Below, in pieces: positions 18,082 to 26,540 of a stretch of DNA of 64,000 nt. Every line of letters begins with the position of its first letter. Position 1 is the first letter of the stretch. The notes beneath the pieces are model-generated. The model ran no database searches. It worked only from the letters and a program-made list of their open reading frames with translations, and was not told the origin of the DNA. The translations under genes and the position numbers were made by a program. The DNA is from Limimonas halophila (GTDB taxonomy: Bacteria; Pseudomonadota; Alphaproteobacteria; Kiloniellales; Rhodovibrionaceae), in assembly GCF_900100655.1 (NCBI RefSeq), contig NZ_FNCE01000001.1, positions 124,001 to 188,000 on the forward strand, written 5' to 3'.

Positions 18082-18111
18082 AAAAAGGCCCCGGCCGCAA
18101 GGGCCGGGGCC
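18082..18111 (-). terminator. Rho-independent terminator of ftsH
   Basis: Read on the minus strand, GGCCCCGGCC and GGCCGGGGCC form a 10-bp stem with a 5-base loop, followed by five T. It lies just after the ftsH stop and before the convergent chemoreceptor gene. Confidence 0.88.
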
Positions 18112-18137
18112 GACGACTTCGCGGTGTGCCGAGCGCG

Positions 18138-20060
18138 TCAGCTCGGTTGTGGCTCCGGTTCGGGGCCGCTGCCGTGCGGCTTGCCGGCGGTGGGGACGGA
18201 GCTGGCCGGCTTGGGCGCGGGCTGGTTCGGTTCGGCGCCCGGTCCGCCGCCGGGATCCTCGCCCTTGAGGATCTTCTGCACGTCCTCCGACGACAGCGTC
18301 TCGTACTCCAGGAGCGCCTTGGTCAGCTTGTGCAGATCGTCGATATGCTCCATGAGCACGGTGCGCGCGCGGCTCTCGGCGGTGTCGATGAAGCGGCGCA
18401 CCTCCTCGTCGATCAGGCGCGCGGTGTGCTCGCTGATCTGGCTTTCCTTGGTGAGCTGATCGCCCAGGAAGACCTCCTGGTCGTCGCCGGCGTAGCGCAG
18501 CGGGCCCAGGCGCTCGCTCATGCCCCACTCGGTGACCATGCGCTCGGCGAGTTGGGTGGCCTTGTTGATGTCGTCGCCGGCGCCGGTGGTCACGTCCTCG
18601 TGGCCGTAAATCAGCTCTTCGGCGAGGCGGCCGCCGAACATCATCGCCAGGCGCGCCTCGATCTCCATCTTCATGTAGCCGTAGCGGTCCTTCTCAGGCA
18701 GCGCCATCGTCACGCCCATGGCCTGCCCGCGCGGCACGATCGTGATCTTGTGCAGCGGGTCGTTGCCCGGGACGAAGAGCGAAATGATGGCGTGGCCGGC
18801 CTCGTGGTAGGCGGTACGCTCCTTCTCCTCCTCGGAGAGGACGAGCGAGCGCTTCTCCGCGCCCATGAGGACCTTGTCCTTGGCCATCTCCAGATCACGC
18901 ATCGTCACCATGCGCTTGGTGGCGCGCGCGGCGATCAGGCACGCTTCGTTGACGAGGTTCGCCAGATCCGCGCCGGAGAAGCCCGGCGTCCCCCGCGCCA
19001 GGGTGCGCAGGTCCACGTCGGGCGCCATGGGCACGTTCTTGGCGTGCACCTTCAGGATCTTCTCGCGCCCGGCCACGTCGGGGTTGGGCACAACCACCTG
19101 GCGGTCGAAGCGGCCTGGGCGCATCAGCGCCGGGTCCAGCACGTCGGGGCGGTTGGTGGCGGAGACGAGGATCACGCCCTCGTTCTTCTCGAAGCCGTCC
19201 ATCTCCGCCAGCAGCTGGTTGAGCGTCTGCTCGCGCTCGTCGTTGCCGCCGCCGAGGCCCGCGCCGCGCTTGCGCCCCAGGGCGTCCAGCTCGTCGATGA
19301 AGACGATGCAGGGCGCGTTCTTCTTCGCCTGCTGGAACATGTCGCGGACGCGGCTGGCGCCCACGCCGACGAACATCTCGATGAAGTTGGAGCCGGAGAT
19401 GGTGAAGAAGGGCACGTTGGCTTCGCCGGCGATGGCGCGGGCGAGCAGCGTCTTGCCCGTGCCCGGCGGGCCGACCAGCAGCATGCCCTTGGGGATCTCG
19501 CCGCCCAGGCGCTGGAACTTCTGCGGATCGCGCAGGTAGTCGACGATCTCCTCCAGCTCCTGCTTGGCCTCGTCGATGCCGGCGACGTCGTCGAACTTCG
19601 CCTTGCGGCTGTCCTCGGTTAGCATCTTCGCCTGAGACTTGCCGAACTGCATGGCGCCGCCGGCGCCGCCCTGCCGCGCGCGGTTCATGAAGTAGATCAC
19701 GACCGCGATCAGCAGCAGCATCGGGAACCAGGAGATGAGGATGTTCCAGAAGCCGAAGCCGCCGTCGTCGGCCGGCTTCACCTGGATGTGCACGCCGTTC
19801 TCGCGCAGCGTGGACACCGCGTCGGCGCTGTCGGGCGCGAAGGTCTGGAACTGCGAGCCGTTGCTCAGGCGGCCGGTGATCTCGCCGCCCGACATCGTCA
19901 CCTCGGTGACGGAGCCGTTCTCCACCTTCTCCAGGAAGGTTGTGTAGGCGATCTCATTGCTCTTCTGGGATTCGCCCACACCCTGATTGATGGAGATGAA
20001 GGTGACGACGATGACACCCAGCAGGATCCACGGCAGGAATTTGCGCAAACGCTCGGACAT
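18138..20060 (-). CDS. ftsH: ATP-dependent zinc metalloprotease FtsH
   Basis: A 640-residue membrane-bound AAA+ protease that degrades misfolded membrane proteins and regulators such as sigma-32. TM1 lies at about residues 9-25, a periplasmic domain follows, TM2 is at about 105-125. Walker A GPPGTGKT is at 197-204, Walker [11 protein letters not shown] near 252-261, the arginine-finger region MRPGRFDR near 313-320, and the zinc site HEAGH at 419-423. The C-terminal tail is Pro/Gly rich. The window also carries rpoH, a known FtsH substrate in E. coli. tilS, a common upstream neighbour, is not adjacent here. Confidence 0.97.
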   Translation of the reverse strand: MSERLRKFLPWILLGVIVVTFISINQGVGESQKSNEIAYTTFLEKVENGSVTEVTMSGGEITGRLSNGSQFQTFAPDSADAVSTLRENGVHIQVKPADDGGFGFWNILISWFPMLLLIAVVIYFMNRARQGGAGGAMQFGKSQAKMLTEDSRKAKFDDVAGIDEAKQELEEIVDYLRDPQKFQRLGGEIPKGMLLVGPPGTGKTLLARAIAGEANVPFFTISGSNFIEMFVGVGASRVRDMFQQAKKNAPCIVFIDELDALGRKRGAGLGGGNDEREQTLNQLLAEMDGFEKNEGVILVSATNRPDVLDPALMRPGRFDRQVVVPNPDVAGREKILKVHAKNVPMAPDVDLRTLARGTPGFSGADLANLVNEACLIAARATKRMVTMRDLEMAKDKVLMGAEKRSLVLSEEEKERTAYHEAGHAIISLFVPGNDPLHKITIVPRGQAMGVTMALPEKDRYGYMKMEIEARLAMMFGGRLAEELIYGHEDVTTGAGDDINKATQLAERMVTEWGMSERLGPLRYAGDDQEVFLGDQLTKESQISEHTARLIDEEVRRFIDTAESRARTVLMEHIDDLHKLTKALLEYETLSSEDVQKILKGEDPGGGPGAEPNQPAPKPASSVPTAGKPHGSGPEPEPQPS

Positions 20061-20248
20061 CGCTCTCGCGCCACTCGGCTGACATCTGGGCCGCCCAGGG
20101 GGATTCCGGGGCGGCTATCCTGACAGGCCAAGTGGTCGCGTGCACCCGCAGATCAAGGAGGTCACGCAAAGACCACCGGGCGCGGGCGCCGTCGGCGCCG
20201 GCCCGGTGACGCGGCGGCGGGCGCCGGCCGCTCCGGCGCGCACCGGGG

Positions 20249-20374
20249 TTAGAACCGGCACTTGCCGCCGGTAAAGAAGATCTGGCCCTTCTGCTTGGGT
20301 GGGGTCTGCTTGCGGTGCCCGCGCGCGGACAGGCGATGGGCCTTGGTGCGGTTGGCATGACGACGACGCTTCAT
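20249..20374 (-). CDS. Small basic protein, 41 residues, unknown function
   Basis: Not recognised. The frame starts ATG at 20374 behind a very strong ribosome site (GGGAGGTG, 5 bases spacing) and encodes a highly basic peptide: MKRRRHANRTKAHRLSARG at the start and a C-terminal GQIFFTGGKCRF. Its Arg/Lys/His richness recalls small ribosomal or nucleic-acid-binding proteins, but it matches none I know. It lies about 190 bases upstream of ftsH on the same strand. The strong ribosome site and low-repeat sequence argue for a real gene. Confidence 0.6.
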   Translation of the reverse strand: MKRRRHANRTKAHRLSARGHRKQTPPKQKGQIFFTGGKCRF

Positions 20375-20574
20375 GGCGCACCTCCCTCGTCCGGTTGGTT
20401 GCCGTGCCGTTCGCCGGTCATGGGTCGTCCGTCACGGGTCGCCGGTCATCGGATCGTGAACGCCCGATGCCCCGTTTCCCGGGCACGCGACGGCTCGCAT
20501 GCTCCGGATGTGGGTTGCAGCGCCGGGGCGTGCAAGCCACACCGGAGGATTGTGAGCACGGGAGGGGGAGCCGG

Positions 20575-21099
20575 ATGGCCCAGCGCGAGCGCGGTGACGC
20601 CCGCCCGCTGATCCAGCGGATCATCGTCAGCGTTCTCTTTGCGCTCGTCGCGCTGCTCGCGGTTATCGGGTGGGTGCACACCCCCACGAAGCCGGAGGTG
20701 TTCCAGCTCACCCACGTCGCCTGCCAGTTCCTGGAGCCGGAACGGGGCATCGACCACGGTTTCGAGCGGCGCAGCCCGGCCGATTGCCGCCGGGTCAACG
20801 CGCGCACGAGCCGCGAGCGGCTGCGCTCGTCGCGCGTCTTCAAGCTGGAGGCGGGGCGCTACACCATCCGCGTGACCAACAAGGACGTGGCCGCGAACCT
20901 GGGCTTCTGGCTGCGCAACGAGGGCTACGACTTCGCCAACCCCTTCGACGTGATGCACCGCACCTCGATCTGGACGGACGGCGCGACCGAGGGGGACACC
21001 GTCGCGGTGACGCGCAAGCTGGAGCCCGGCACCTACGTCTATTCCGGTCCCAAGAACCCCACGCCCAAGTACCGCCTTGTGGTGGAGAAAGCGGAGTGA
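20575..21099 (+). CDS. Membrane-anchored protein of unknown function
   Basis: A 174-residue protein with one N-terminal transmembrane segment (IIVSVLFALVALLAVIGWV, about residues 15-33) and a periplasmic domain of about 140 residues. The domain contains SSRVFKLEAGRYTIRVTNKDV and a final LEPGTYVYSGPKNPTPKYRLVVE, a beta-rich pattern like cupredoxin-type or pre-peptidase folds, but without a copper ligand set I can recognise. ATG 20575 has GGGAGGGGG upstream. It is convergent with the MFS gene at 21110. Confidence 0.62.
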   Translation: MAQRERGDARPLIQRIIVSVLFALVALLAVIGWVHTPTKPEVFQLTHVACQFLEPERGIDHGFERRSPADCRRVNARTSRERLRSSRVFKLEAGRYTIRVTNKDVAANLGFWLRNEGYDFANPFDVMHRTSIWTDGATEGDTVAVTRKLEPGTYVYSGPKNPTPKYRLVVEKAE

Positions 21100-21109
21100 G
21101 CCGGTGGGC

Positions 21110-22300
21110 TCACTCCTCGCAATAGGCGGCGCTCCACGGCTTGGGCGCCGAGGCCTCGACCAGCCACAGGGAAAGCAGCGCGATGCCCAGGCCGACGGCG
21201 GCGAAGGCGCCGAACGCGGCGCCGTAGCTGTGCGCCGAGATCAGCCAGCCGCCCACCGGCGAGCCCGCGATCTGGCCGCAGGCGATGGCCAGGAAGGGGA
21301 TGACCGGCCCCTGGGCGGGCCGCTGCGCCAGGATCTGCGTGCCGCCGACCAGGTAGAGGCCCGTCAGGGTCATGTAGGCGCCACCGAAGGCCGCCGCCGA
21401 GACGAGGCCCAGCACCACGTTGCTGGGGTCGGCGGCCAGCAGCGTCAGCGAGGCCGCGAGCACCGCCAGTGCGAACGCGTGGCTGATGGCGTGGCCGTGG
21501 CGCTGAACCAGATCTCCGGCCGCGCCGCCGGCCAGCCCGCCGACGCCCACGGCGAGCCACATCCACGCGGTGCCGGCCGAGGAGAGGCCACCCGCCTGGA
21601 CAGCGAAGTCGGGCGCGAACACCCAGTAGAGCGCGCTGACGAAGCCCATCGCCGCGGCCAGGATGCTCATGCGCGTGATGTCCAGCCACTGCCGGCGACT
21701 GACGCGCGGTTGCGAAATGGCGGCCCGGTCGGTCGGACGCGGCGCACGGCCGGGCAGCTTCGCCGCCGCCGCGAGCAGGGCGAGCAGCGCCAGACCGGCG
21801 GCGGCCAGGTAGACCGGGCGCCACGCGTCCGCCCACCACAGCACGGCCGGGCCGGCCGCCGCGACGCCAAGGCTGGTGCCCGCGTTGATGGCGGCGTTGA
21901 CGCGCCCCTGCAGCGCCGGCCGAACGGTCATGTTCACCGCGCTTGCCATGACGGGCGTGGACAGCCCCGTGCTGATGCCGCAGGTCAGCACGCCGAACGC
22001 CAGAACCCACGGGCCGGGGGCGTTGGCGATGGCCGCCAGACCCGCCAGTGCGAATCCCGCCGCCACGGTGGCCGCCCAGCGCACACCCAGTGTCCGCGCC
22101 ACCGTCGGCGCGGCGAGGATCGCCAGAACGAAGCTGACGAAGGGAAGTGCGCCAATGACCCCCGCGAGCGTCGATGTCATGGCGATGTCCGCCCGGATCG
22201 ACGGAAGAATGAGGCCGAACATGAAACGCGCGAGGCCGTAGGTCACGGCGATCAGGCCGCCACCGAGCGTGGCGATGGCCAGGGGCGTCGGGTGTTTCAT
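21110..22300 (-). CDS. Major facilitator superfamily transporter
   Basis: A 396-residue inner membrane carrier with 12 predicted helices, opening LAIATLGGGLIAVTYGLARFMFGLILPSI. It resembles YbfB/sugar-efflux-like MFS proteins. Its ATG overlaps the TetR stop by 4 bases, so regulator and transporter form one operon, the usual arrangement for a self-regulated efflux pump. The compound carried is unknown. Confidence 0.8.
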   Translation of the reverse strand: MKHPTPLAIATLGGGLIAVTYGLARFMFGLILPSIRADIAMTSTLAGVIGALPFVSFVLAILAAPTVARTLGVRWAATVAAGFALAGLAAIANAPGPWVLAFGVLTCGISTGLSTPVMASAVNMTVRPALQGRVNAAINAGTSLGVAAAGPAVLWWADAWRPVYLAAAGLALLALLAAAAKLPGRAPRPTDRAAISQPRVSRRQWLDITRMSILAAAMGFVSALYWVFAPDFAVQAGGLSSAGTAWMWLAVGVGGLAGGAAGDLVQRHGHAISHAFALAVLAASLTLLAADPSNVVLGLVSAAAFGGAYMTLTGLYLVGGTQILAQRPAQGPVIPFLAIACGQIAGSPVGGWLISAHSYGAAFGAFAAVGLGIALLSLWLVEASAPKPWSAAYCEE

Positions 22301-22860
22301 GCCTCCGCGCCTCCGGCGGCGGTGAGCAGGGCGTCGACGGCGGTGGCGGCTTCGCGCGCGGCCGGTTCCGCGCCGAGCACCGGAACGGCAGCGTTGCAGC
22401 CTTCCAAAACCAGGAAGATTCGTTCCCCGAGACCGTCTGGGGCCAGGCCGTCGGCGCGCAGCGCGTCCGCGATGCGCCCGCGCAGCTCGTTCTTGGCGGC
22501 GAGCGCTTCGGCGTAGATGGCGGGGCTGTGCTCGGCGAACTCGCCCATGGCCTTGACCAGGATGCAGCCCCGGTAGCCGCAGGTCCGCAGCCATTCGCCG
22601 TGCGCCGCCACGAGGGCCCGGGTCGTTTGACCGGGCTGGCTGGCCGCAACCGCCTCGTCGACCTGCCGGAGGAACCGGTCCTGGCGCTCGCGCAGCACCG
22701 CGGCCACGAGCGCGTCCTTGGAGGCGAAGTTGTTGTACAGCGTCATGCGCACCACGCCCGCCTCGGCGACGATCCGGTCGATGCCGGTGGCGTGGAAACC
22801 CTCCTCGTAGAACAGCCGTTCCGCCGTCTGCACGAGCGTTTCGCGTTTCGTGGACGCCAT
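22297..22860 (-). CDS. TetR/AcrR family transcriptional regulator
   Basis: A 187-residue repressor-type protein. The N-terminal helix-turn-helix covers LVQTAERLFYEEGFHATGIDRIVAEAGVVRMTLYNNFASKDAL; the rest is the ligand-binding all-helical domain with CGYRGCILVKAMGEF. A perfect 12-bp palindrome stands 22 bases upstream of its start. It should control itself and the MFS gene that overlaps its stop. Confidence 0.87.
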   Translation of the reverse strand: MASTKRETLVQTAERLFYEEGFHATGIDRIVAEAGVVRMTLYNNFASKDALVAAVLRERQDRFLRQVDEAVAASQPGQTTRALVAAHGEWLRTCGYRGCILVKAMGEFAEHSPAIYAEALAAKNELRGRIADALRADGLAPDGLGERIFLVLEGCNAAVPVLGAEPAAREAATAVDALLTAAGGAEA

Positions 22861-22881
22861 TCGCCCCGCTCCCGAATTATC

Positions 22882-22893
22882 TAGACCGGTCTA
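22882..22893. promoter_or_regulatory. Probable TetR operator
   Basis: Perfect palindrome TAGACCGGTCTA directly upstream of the TetR gene at 22860, within an AT-rich promoter-like stretch. Position and symmetry fit an autoregulatory operator. Confidence 0.68.
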
Positions 22894-23021
22894 TCTATTT
22901 CAGACGGGCGGGCAGGGCGTCAAGCGGCCGTGTGCACGCGTTCGGCGGTGGCGAGGAAATCAGGGACGACGGCGCCCAGTGCGATCGAGGGCACATCCGA
23001 CCGGCGCGCCGAGGCGGCAGC

Positions 23022-23567
23022 TTACGGCGCTCGCGTCAGCTCGCGCAGGCGCCGGATCACGGCCTCGCGCTCGTCGTCGGAGACCACCCGGATGCCGAAG
23101 AGGTCGTTCATCCACAGCCCGTCCGCGGCGAGGCGGACGATGGCCGCCGTCGCCGGGTCGATGCCGTCGTTGTGCTGCGCGTGCTGCCAGTCGCCCTGGC
23201 GCGCATACACGGGTTCCAGCAGCGCGGTGTTCGAGGCGCCGGCAGCGAGCATCGCCGTTGCTAAGCGGTCCATGGGGTCGTCGCCCGCCCGGTCGACGGT
23301 GGAGGCGTCCAGGTAGGCACGGGTCCAGCGCCCCGGCGCGTCGTCGGCCTGCATGGCCTCGGTCATGCGGCCCTCGATCAGCTCGACGAACTCGCCCACC
23401 ATGCCGGTGAGCAGCTCGTCCTTCGAGGCGAAGTGATAGAGCAGGCCGCCCTTGCTGACACCGGCCTCCCGGGCCACGGCTTCCAGCGTCAGCCCGCGGA
23501 CGCCCTCCTGCAGCACCACGCGCCCGGCGGCGTGGAGCACGCGCTTTCTGGTGTTTCCCTCGGCCAT
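23022..23567 (-). CDS. TetR/AcrR family transcriptional regulator
   Basis: A 181-residue regulator. The helix-turn-helix spans VLHAAGRVVLQEGVRGLTLEAVAREAGVSKGGLLYHFASKDELL; the C-terminal part resembles the TetR_C group with a long helical ligand domain. ATG 23567 begins at the domain; a perfect 9-bp inverted repeat 11 bases upstream is a likely operator. No co-directional target follows within 100 bases, so its regulon is likely elsewhere or limited to itself. Confidence 0.85.
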   Translation of the reverse strand: MAEGNTRKRVLHAAGRVVLQEGVRGLTLEAVAREAGVSKGGLLYHFASKDELLTGMVGEFVELIEGRMTEAMQADDAPGRWTRAYLDASTVDRAGDDPMDRLATAMLAAGASNTALLEPVYARQGDWQHAQHNDGIDPATAAIVRLAADGLWMNDLFGIRVVSDDEREAVIRRLRELTRAP

Positions 23568-23578
23568 GGCGCAGATAG

Positions 23579-23598
23579 TATACCGTCCAGACGGTATA
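23579..23598. promoter_or_regulatory. Probable TetR operator
   Basis: TATACCGTCCAGACGGTATA, a perfect 9-bp inverted repeat around CA, lies just upstream of the TetR gene at 23567 and contains TATA-like promoter sequence. The form is typical of TetR-family autoregulation. Confidence 0.78.
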
Positions 23599-23640
23599 GT
23601 CAACGCGGGGTGCGGACAGCGCGTGGGGCACACCGACTGG

Positions 23641-23852
23641 AGGGGCGAGAGGCAGCAGACGGGCGGGCTGGGTGCGCGAAAAAAGGCGTGGCGGCTGCCA
23701 AGGTCCCGGCGGGGGTCACACCGACCGGAGCCGGTATGAGGGGCGAGAGGCAGCGAGCGGGCGGGCTGGGTGCGCGAAAAAAGGCGTGGCGGCTGCCAAG
23801 GTCCCGGCGGGGGTCACACCGACCGGAGCCGGTATGAGGGGCGAGAGGCAGC
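23641..23852. repeat. 98-bp tandem direct repeat
   Basis: Two nearly identical 98-bp units (23641-23738 and 23739-23836) and a partial third begin with AGGGGCGAGAGGCAGC. A degraded partial precedes them at about 23622. Each unit holds GCGCGAAAAAAGGCGTGG and ends CCGGAGCCGGTATG. The two units differ at only a few positions near GCAGC, so the duplication is recent. The rest of the 23568-24018 gap, including the hairpin CCCGGGC/GCCCGGG near 23864-23881, contains no recognised gene. Confidence 0.88.
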
Positions 23853-24018
23853 CGCCACGCGACCCGGGCCGAAGCCCGGGGGCTCCGAATGGGCGGGGGT
23901 CGGGAGCCGACACTTGAGACTGTACCCCCATCCCTGGGCCGTTTGTGTGACGCATCTGCGAGAAGAATTGGACACGCCCGGATCGCGCGATCGGAGGGCG
24001 TACGCCCTGCGGGGAAGG

Positions 24019-25086
24019 TCAGCCCGCCCGCTGGCGCCGGTCCAGTACGTGCCGGGCGAGGCGGTAGGCACCGGGTGCGACGCCGATCACCAGCACGATG
24101 CGCACGATGTGGTGCGTGGCGACGAAGCTGGCCTGGGTGCCGAGCGCCAGCGCGATCAGGCTCATCTCCGCCAGGCCGCCGGGCGCATAGGCCAGAATGA
24201 GCACCGGAAGCTCCACCCGGGTGATCGCAGCGGCGAGCGCGGCGAAGCCGAGCGTCGCGGCCAGCAGGACGACGGTGCCACCCGCCGCGTAGCCCATGAT
24301 GCGCGCGATCGTGGCCGGCGGCGTGCCGGCGAAGCGGGCGCCGACGGCGCTGCCCACGACGATCTGGGCGGTCGCCACCAGTTCCGCCGGCGGCCCGACT
24401 TCGGTCACACCGGCCAGATGGACGGCGGCGGAGAGCGCCATGGGCCCGAGGATGGGCGCGGCGGGCAGGCGCAGCGCGCGGGCGCCGGCCCAGCCGAACA
24501 GCCCGCAGCCGAGCAGGACGGCGATGTTGCGCGCGCCCAGGCTGAGCAGGTCCGGGCCGGGCAGGCCGCGGCCGCCGGTGTCGAAGCCCATGAGCGTCTG
24601 GAAGGCCACTGGCAGCACCAGCACAACCACGAGGACCCGCGCGGCGTGGGTGAGCGAGATGGTGCGCACGTCGCCGCCCAAGGCCTCGCCCATGAACACC
24701 ATCTCGGAAAGCCCGCCGGGCATGGCGGCGAAGTAGCTGGTCGTCCGGTCGAAGCCGGCGACCCGGCGGAAGTAGGCCATGCCGAGCAGCCCGGCTGTGA
24801 GCGTGTAGACCACCAGCACGGCGATGCTCAGGCCCCATTCGTCGGCCTGGGAAAACGCATCCGGCGTGAAGCCGCTGCCCAGCAGCACGCCGAGCACGGC
24901 GATGTAGAGCGAGCGCAGCGGCGTCCACGCGGCGACGGGGATGCCGGCGGTCGCCGCCAGCGTCGTGGCCACCATGCTGCCGAGCAGCCAGGGCAGGGGC
25001 ACGGATGCCAGGGAAGCCAGCCAGCCGCCCAGGCTGCCGATCGCCAGGGCCAGCGCCAGCCGGGGCAGGACCATCAGTCCTGACAT
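24019..25086 (-). CDS. AbrB family membrane protein (ammonia monooxygenase-related)
   Basis: A 355-residue protein of about ten helices built from two AbrB duplication halves: LASLASVPLPWLLGSMVATTL in the first and RLPAAPILGPMALSAAVHL in the second, each with the PWLLG/PILGP signature, and the recurring GGLSEM/GGLAEM motif. The family is often mislabelled ammonia monooxygenase or transcriptional regulator, but it is a membrane protein, probably a transporter or regulator of one. Substrate unknown. Flanked by repeats on both sides. Confidence 0.8.
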   Translation of the reverse strand: MSGLMVLPRLALALAIGSLGGWLASLASVPLPWLLGSMVATTLAATAGIPVAAWTPLRSLYIAVLGVLLGSGFTPDAFSQADEWGLSIAVLVVYTLTAGLLGMAYFRRVAGFDRTTSYFAAMPGGLSEMVFMGEALGGDVRTISLTHAARVLVVVLVLPVAFQTLMGFDTGGRGLPGPDLLSLGARNIAVLLGCGLFGWAGARALRLPAAPILGPMALSAAVHLAGVTEVGPPAELVATAQIVVGSAVGARFAGTPPATIARIMGYAAGGTVVLLAATLGFAALAAAITRVELPVLILAYAPGGLAEMSLIALALGTQASFVATHHIVRIVLVIGVAPGAYRLARHVLDRRQRAG

Positions 25087-25128
25087 ACAGTACAGTCATT
25101 AAAGCGATGAGGCCCAACCCCCTCTATG

Positions 25129-25189
25129 ATCTCCCCCTTCCCCTGGAAGGGGAAGGGGGAGATGGGTTTGGGGCGAGAGCCCGAAACCC
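25129..25189. repeat. Palindromic intergenic repeat, second family
   Basis: A long palindrome at 25129-25163 has arms CTCCCCCTTCCCCT and AGGGGAAGGGGGAG. A second hairpin follows at 25164-25189 (GGGTTT / AAACCC). Flanking AACCCCCTCT and AGAGGGGGATGGGGT pair with each other. It differs in sequence from the repeats at 1.4-2.3 kb but has a similar multi-hairpin build. Confidence 0.8.
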
Positions 25190-25253
25190 AGAGGGGGATG
25201 GGGTAGCGCCGCTGTCTCTGAAAATTTGACCGGTTCGCCATTGTGACACCGAT

Positions 25254-26423
25254 CTAGCTCGCGCGCAGGTGCTCGATCAGGCGGTCGAGGAAGCGCTCGC
25301 AGCGGGCGAGCTGGTCGTGGCTGACGAACTCGTCCGGCTTGTGCGCCTGCGCGATCGAGCCGGGCCCGCAGACGACCGCCGGCATGCCCTCGCGCGCGAA
25401 CAGCCCCGCCTCGGTGCCGAAGGCGACCGTGCCGCTGGCGTTGGCACCGGCGAACTGCTTGGCCAGCCGCACGACGGCGGCGTCCGGGTCGGTGTCCAGG
25501 CCGGGGAAGGCCGCGCTCTCTTCGTAGGTGAAGCCGGCTTCGGGATGGACAGCCTGCATCGCCGGCTCGATGTGCTCGCGGACGTGCTGCTTGATGCCCG
25601 CCAGCACGTCCGTCGCGTCCTCGCCGGGGATGTTGCGGATCTCGAAGTCCAGCGAGCACTCGGATGGGACGATGTTGAGTGCTGTGCCGCCCTGGATCAC
25701 CCCGGCGTGGACCGTGCTGTACGGGATGTCGAAACTGGGGTCGAACGGGCCGTTGGCGCGCTTGTGCTCGGCCAGATCGGCGAGGTGGGCGGCCAGGCGC
25801 GAGCAGGCGAAGACGGCGTTGACGCCCTCCGGCGCCAGGGCGGAATGGCACGACAGGCCGTGGGCGGTCGCGCGCACCGACAGCTTGCCCTTGTGGGCGT
25901 TGACCACCTGCATCTCCGTGGGCTCGCCCACGATCACGGCGCTGGGGCGCACGGGCCAGCTCCGCATGTCGTCCAGCAGGCGGCGCGCGCCCAGGCACCC
26001 CACCTCCTCGTCGTAGGAGAAGACGAGGTGCACCGGCGTCTCCCGCGCGGCCTCACGCAGCGCCTCGGCGCGGGCGAGGCAGCACGCCAGGAAGCCCTTC
26101 ATGTCGCAGGTGCCGCGGGCGTAGACGCGCGCGCCGTCGTCGTGGAGCGCGAAGGGGTCGGTGGACCAGGGCTGGCCGTCCACGGGCACGACGTCGGTGT
26201 GGCCGGACAGCGCGATGCCCGGCCGGTCGGTGGGGCCGAGCGTGGCGAAGAGGTTGGCCTTGCGCCCGCTGTCGTCGTGCACGCGCGTGGTGTGCGCGCC
26301 CAGGTCGTTCAGGTGCGCTTCCACCTCCGCGATCAGCTCCAGGTTGGCGTTGCGGCTGGTGGTGTCGTGCGCCACGAGGCGCCGGAGCATATCCAGCGTG
26401 GCGCGGCTGGGCGCGTCGGCCAC
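25254..26423 (-). CDS. argE: Acetylornithine deacetylase
   Basis: A 389-residue cytosolic M20-family metallohydrolase that releases acetate from N-acetylornithine in arginine synthesis. Metal and catalytic motifs are clear: LSGHTDVVPVDG, then YARGTCDMKGFLA, then FSYDEEVGCLGARRL and IVGEPTEMQVVNAHKG. Length fits ArgE. The start is GTG 26423 with GAGGGTGA upstream. Some M20 relatives (DapE) are similar, but the ARGTCDMKGF and GEPTEM forms favour ArgE. Confidence 0.87.
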   Translation of the reverse strand: MADAPSRATLDMLRRLVAHDTTSRNANLELIAEVEAHLNDLGAHTTRVHDDSGRKANLFATLGPTDRPGIALSGHTDVVPVDGQPWSTDPFALHDDGARVYARGTCDMKGFLACCLARAEALREAARETPVHLVFSYDEEVGCLGARRLLDDMRSWPVRPSAVIVGEPTEMQVVNAHKGKLSVRATAHGLSCHSALAPEGVNAVFACSRLAAHLADLAEHKRANGPFDPSFDIPYSTVHAGVIQGGTALNIVPSECSLDFEIRNIPGEDATDVLAGIKQHVREHIEPAMQAVHPEAGFTYEESAAFPGLDTDPDAAVVRLAKQFAGANASGTVAFGTEAGLFAREGMPAVVCGPGSIAQAHKPDEFVSHDQLARCERFLDRLIEHLRAS

Positions 26424-26540
26424 GGCGTCACCCTCGGTCGATGGTTGCTTGCGCGGATGTATCTAGCCGCTCGACCGGGTTCTTGACCAGAGGGGCTCGG
26501 CTGCTGGCACACGCCCGCGATCTGCGCTAGACCCGCGCCC

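Noticed and set aside
22850-23410. Plus-strand frames over the TetR genes
   Set aside because: Antisense to two clear TetR regulators; Arg/Ser/Pro-rich shadow composition.
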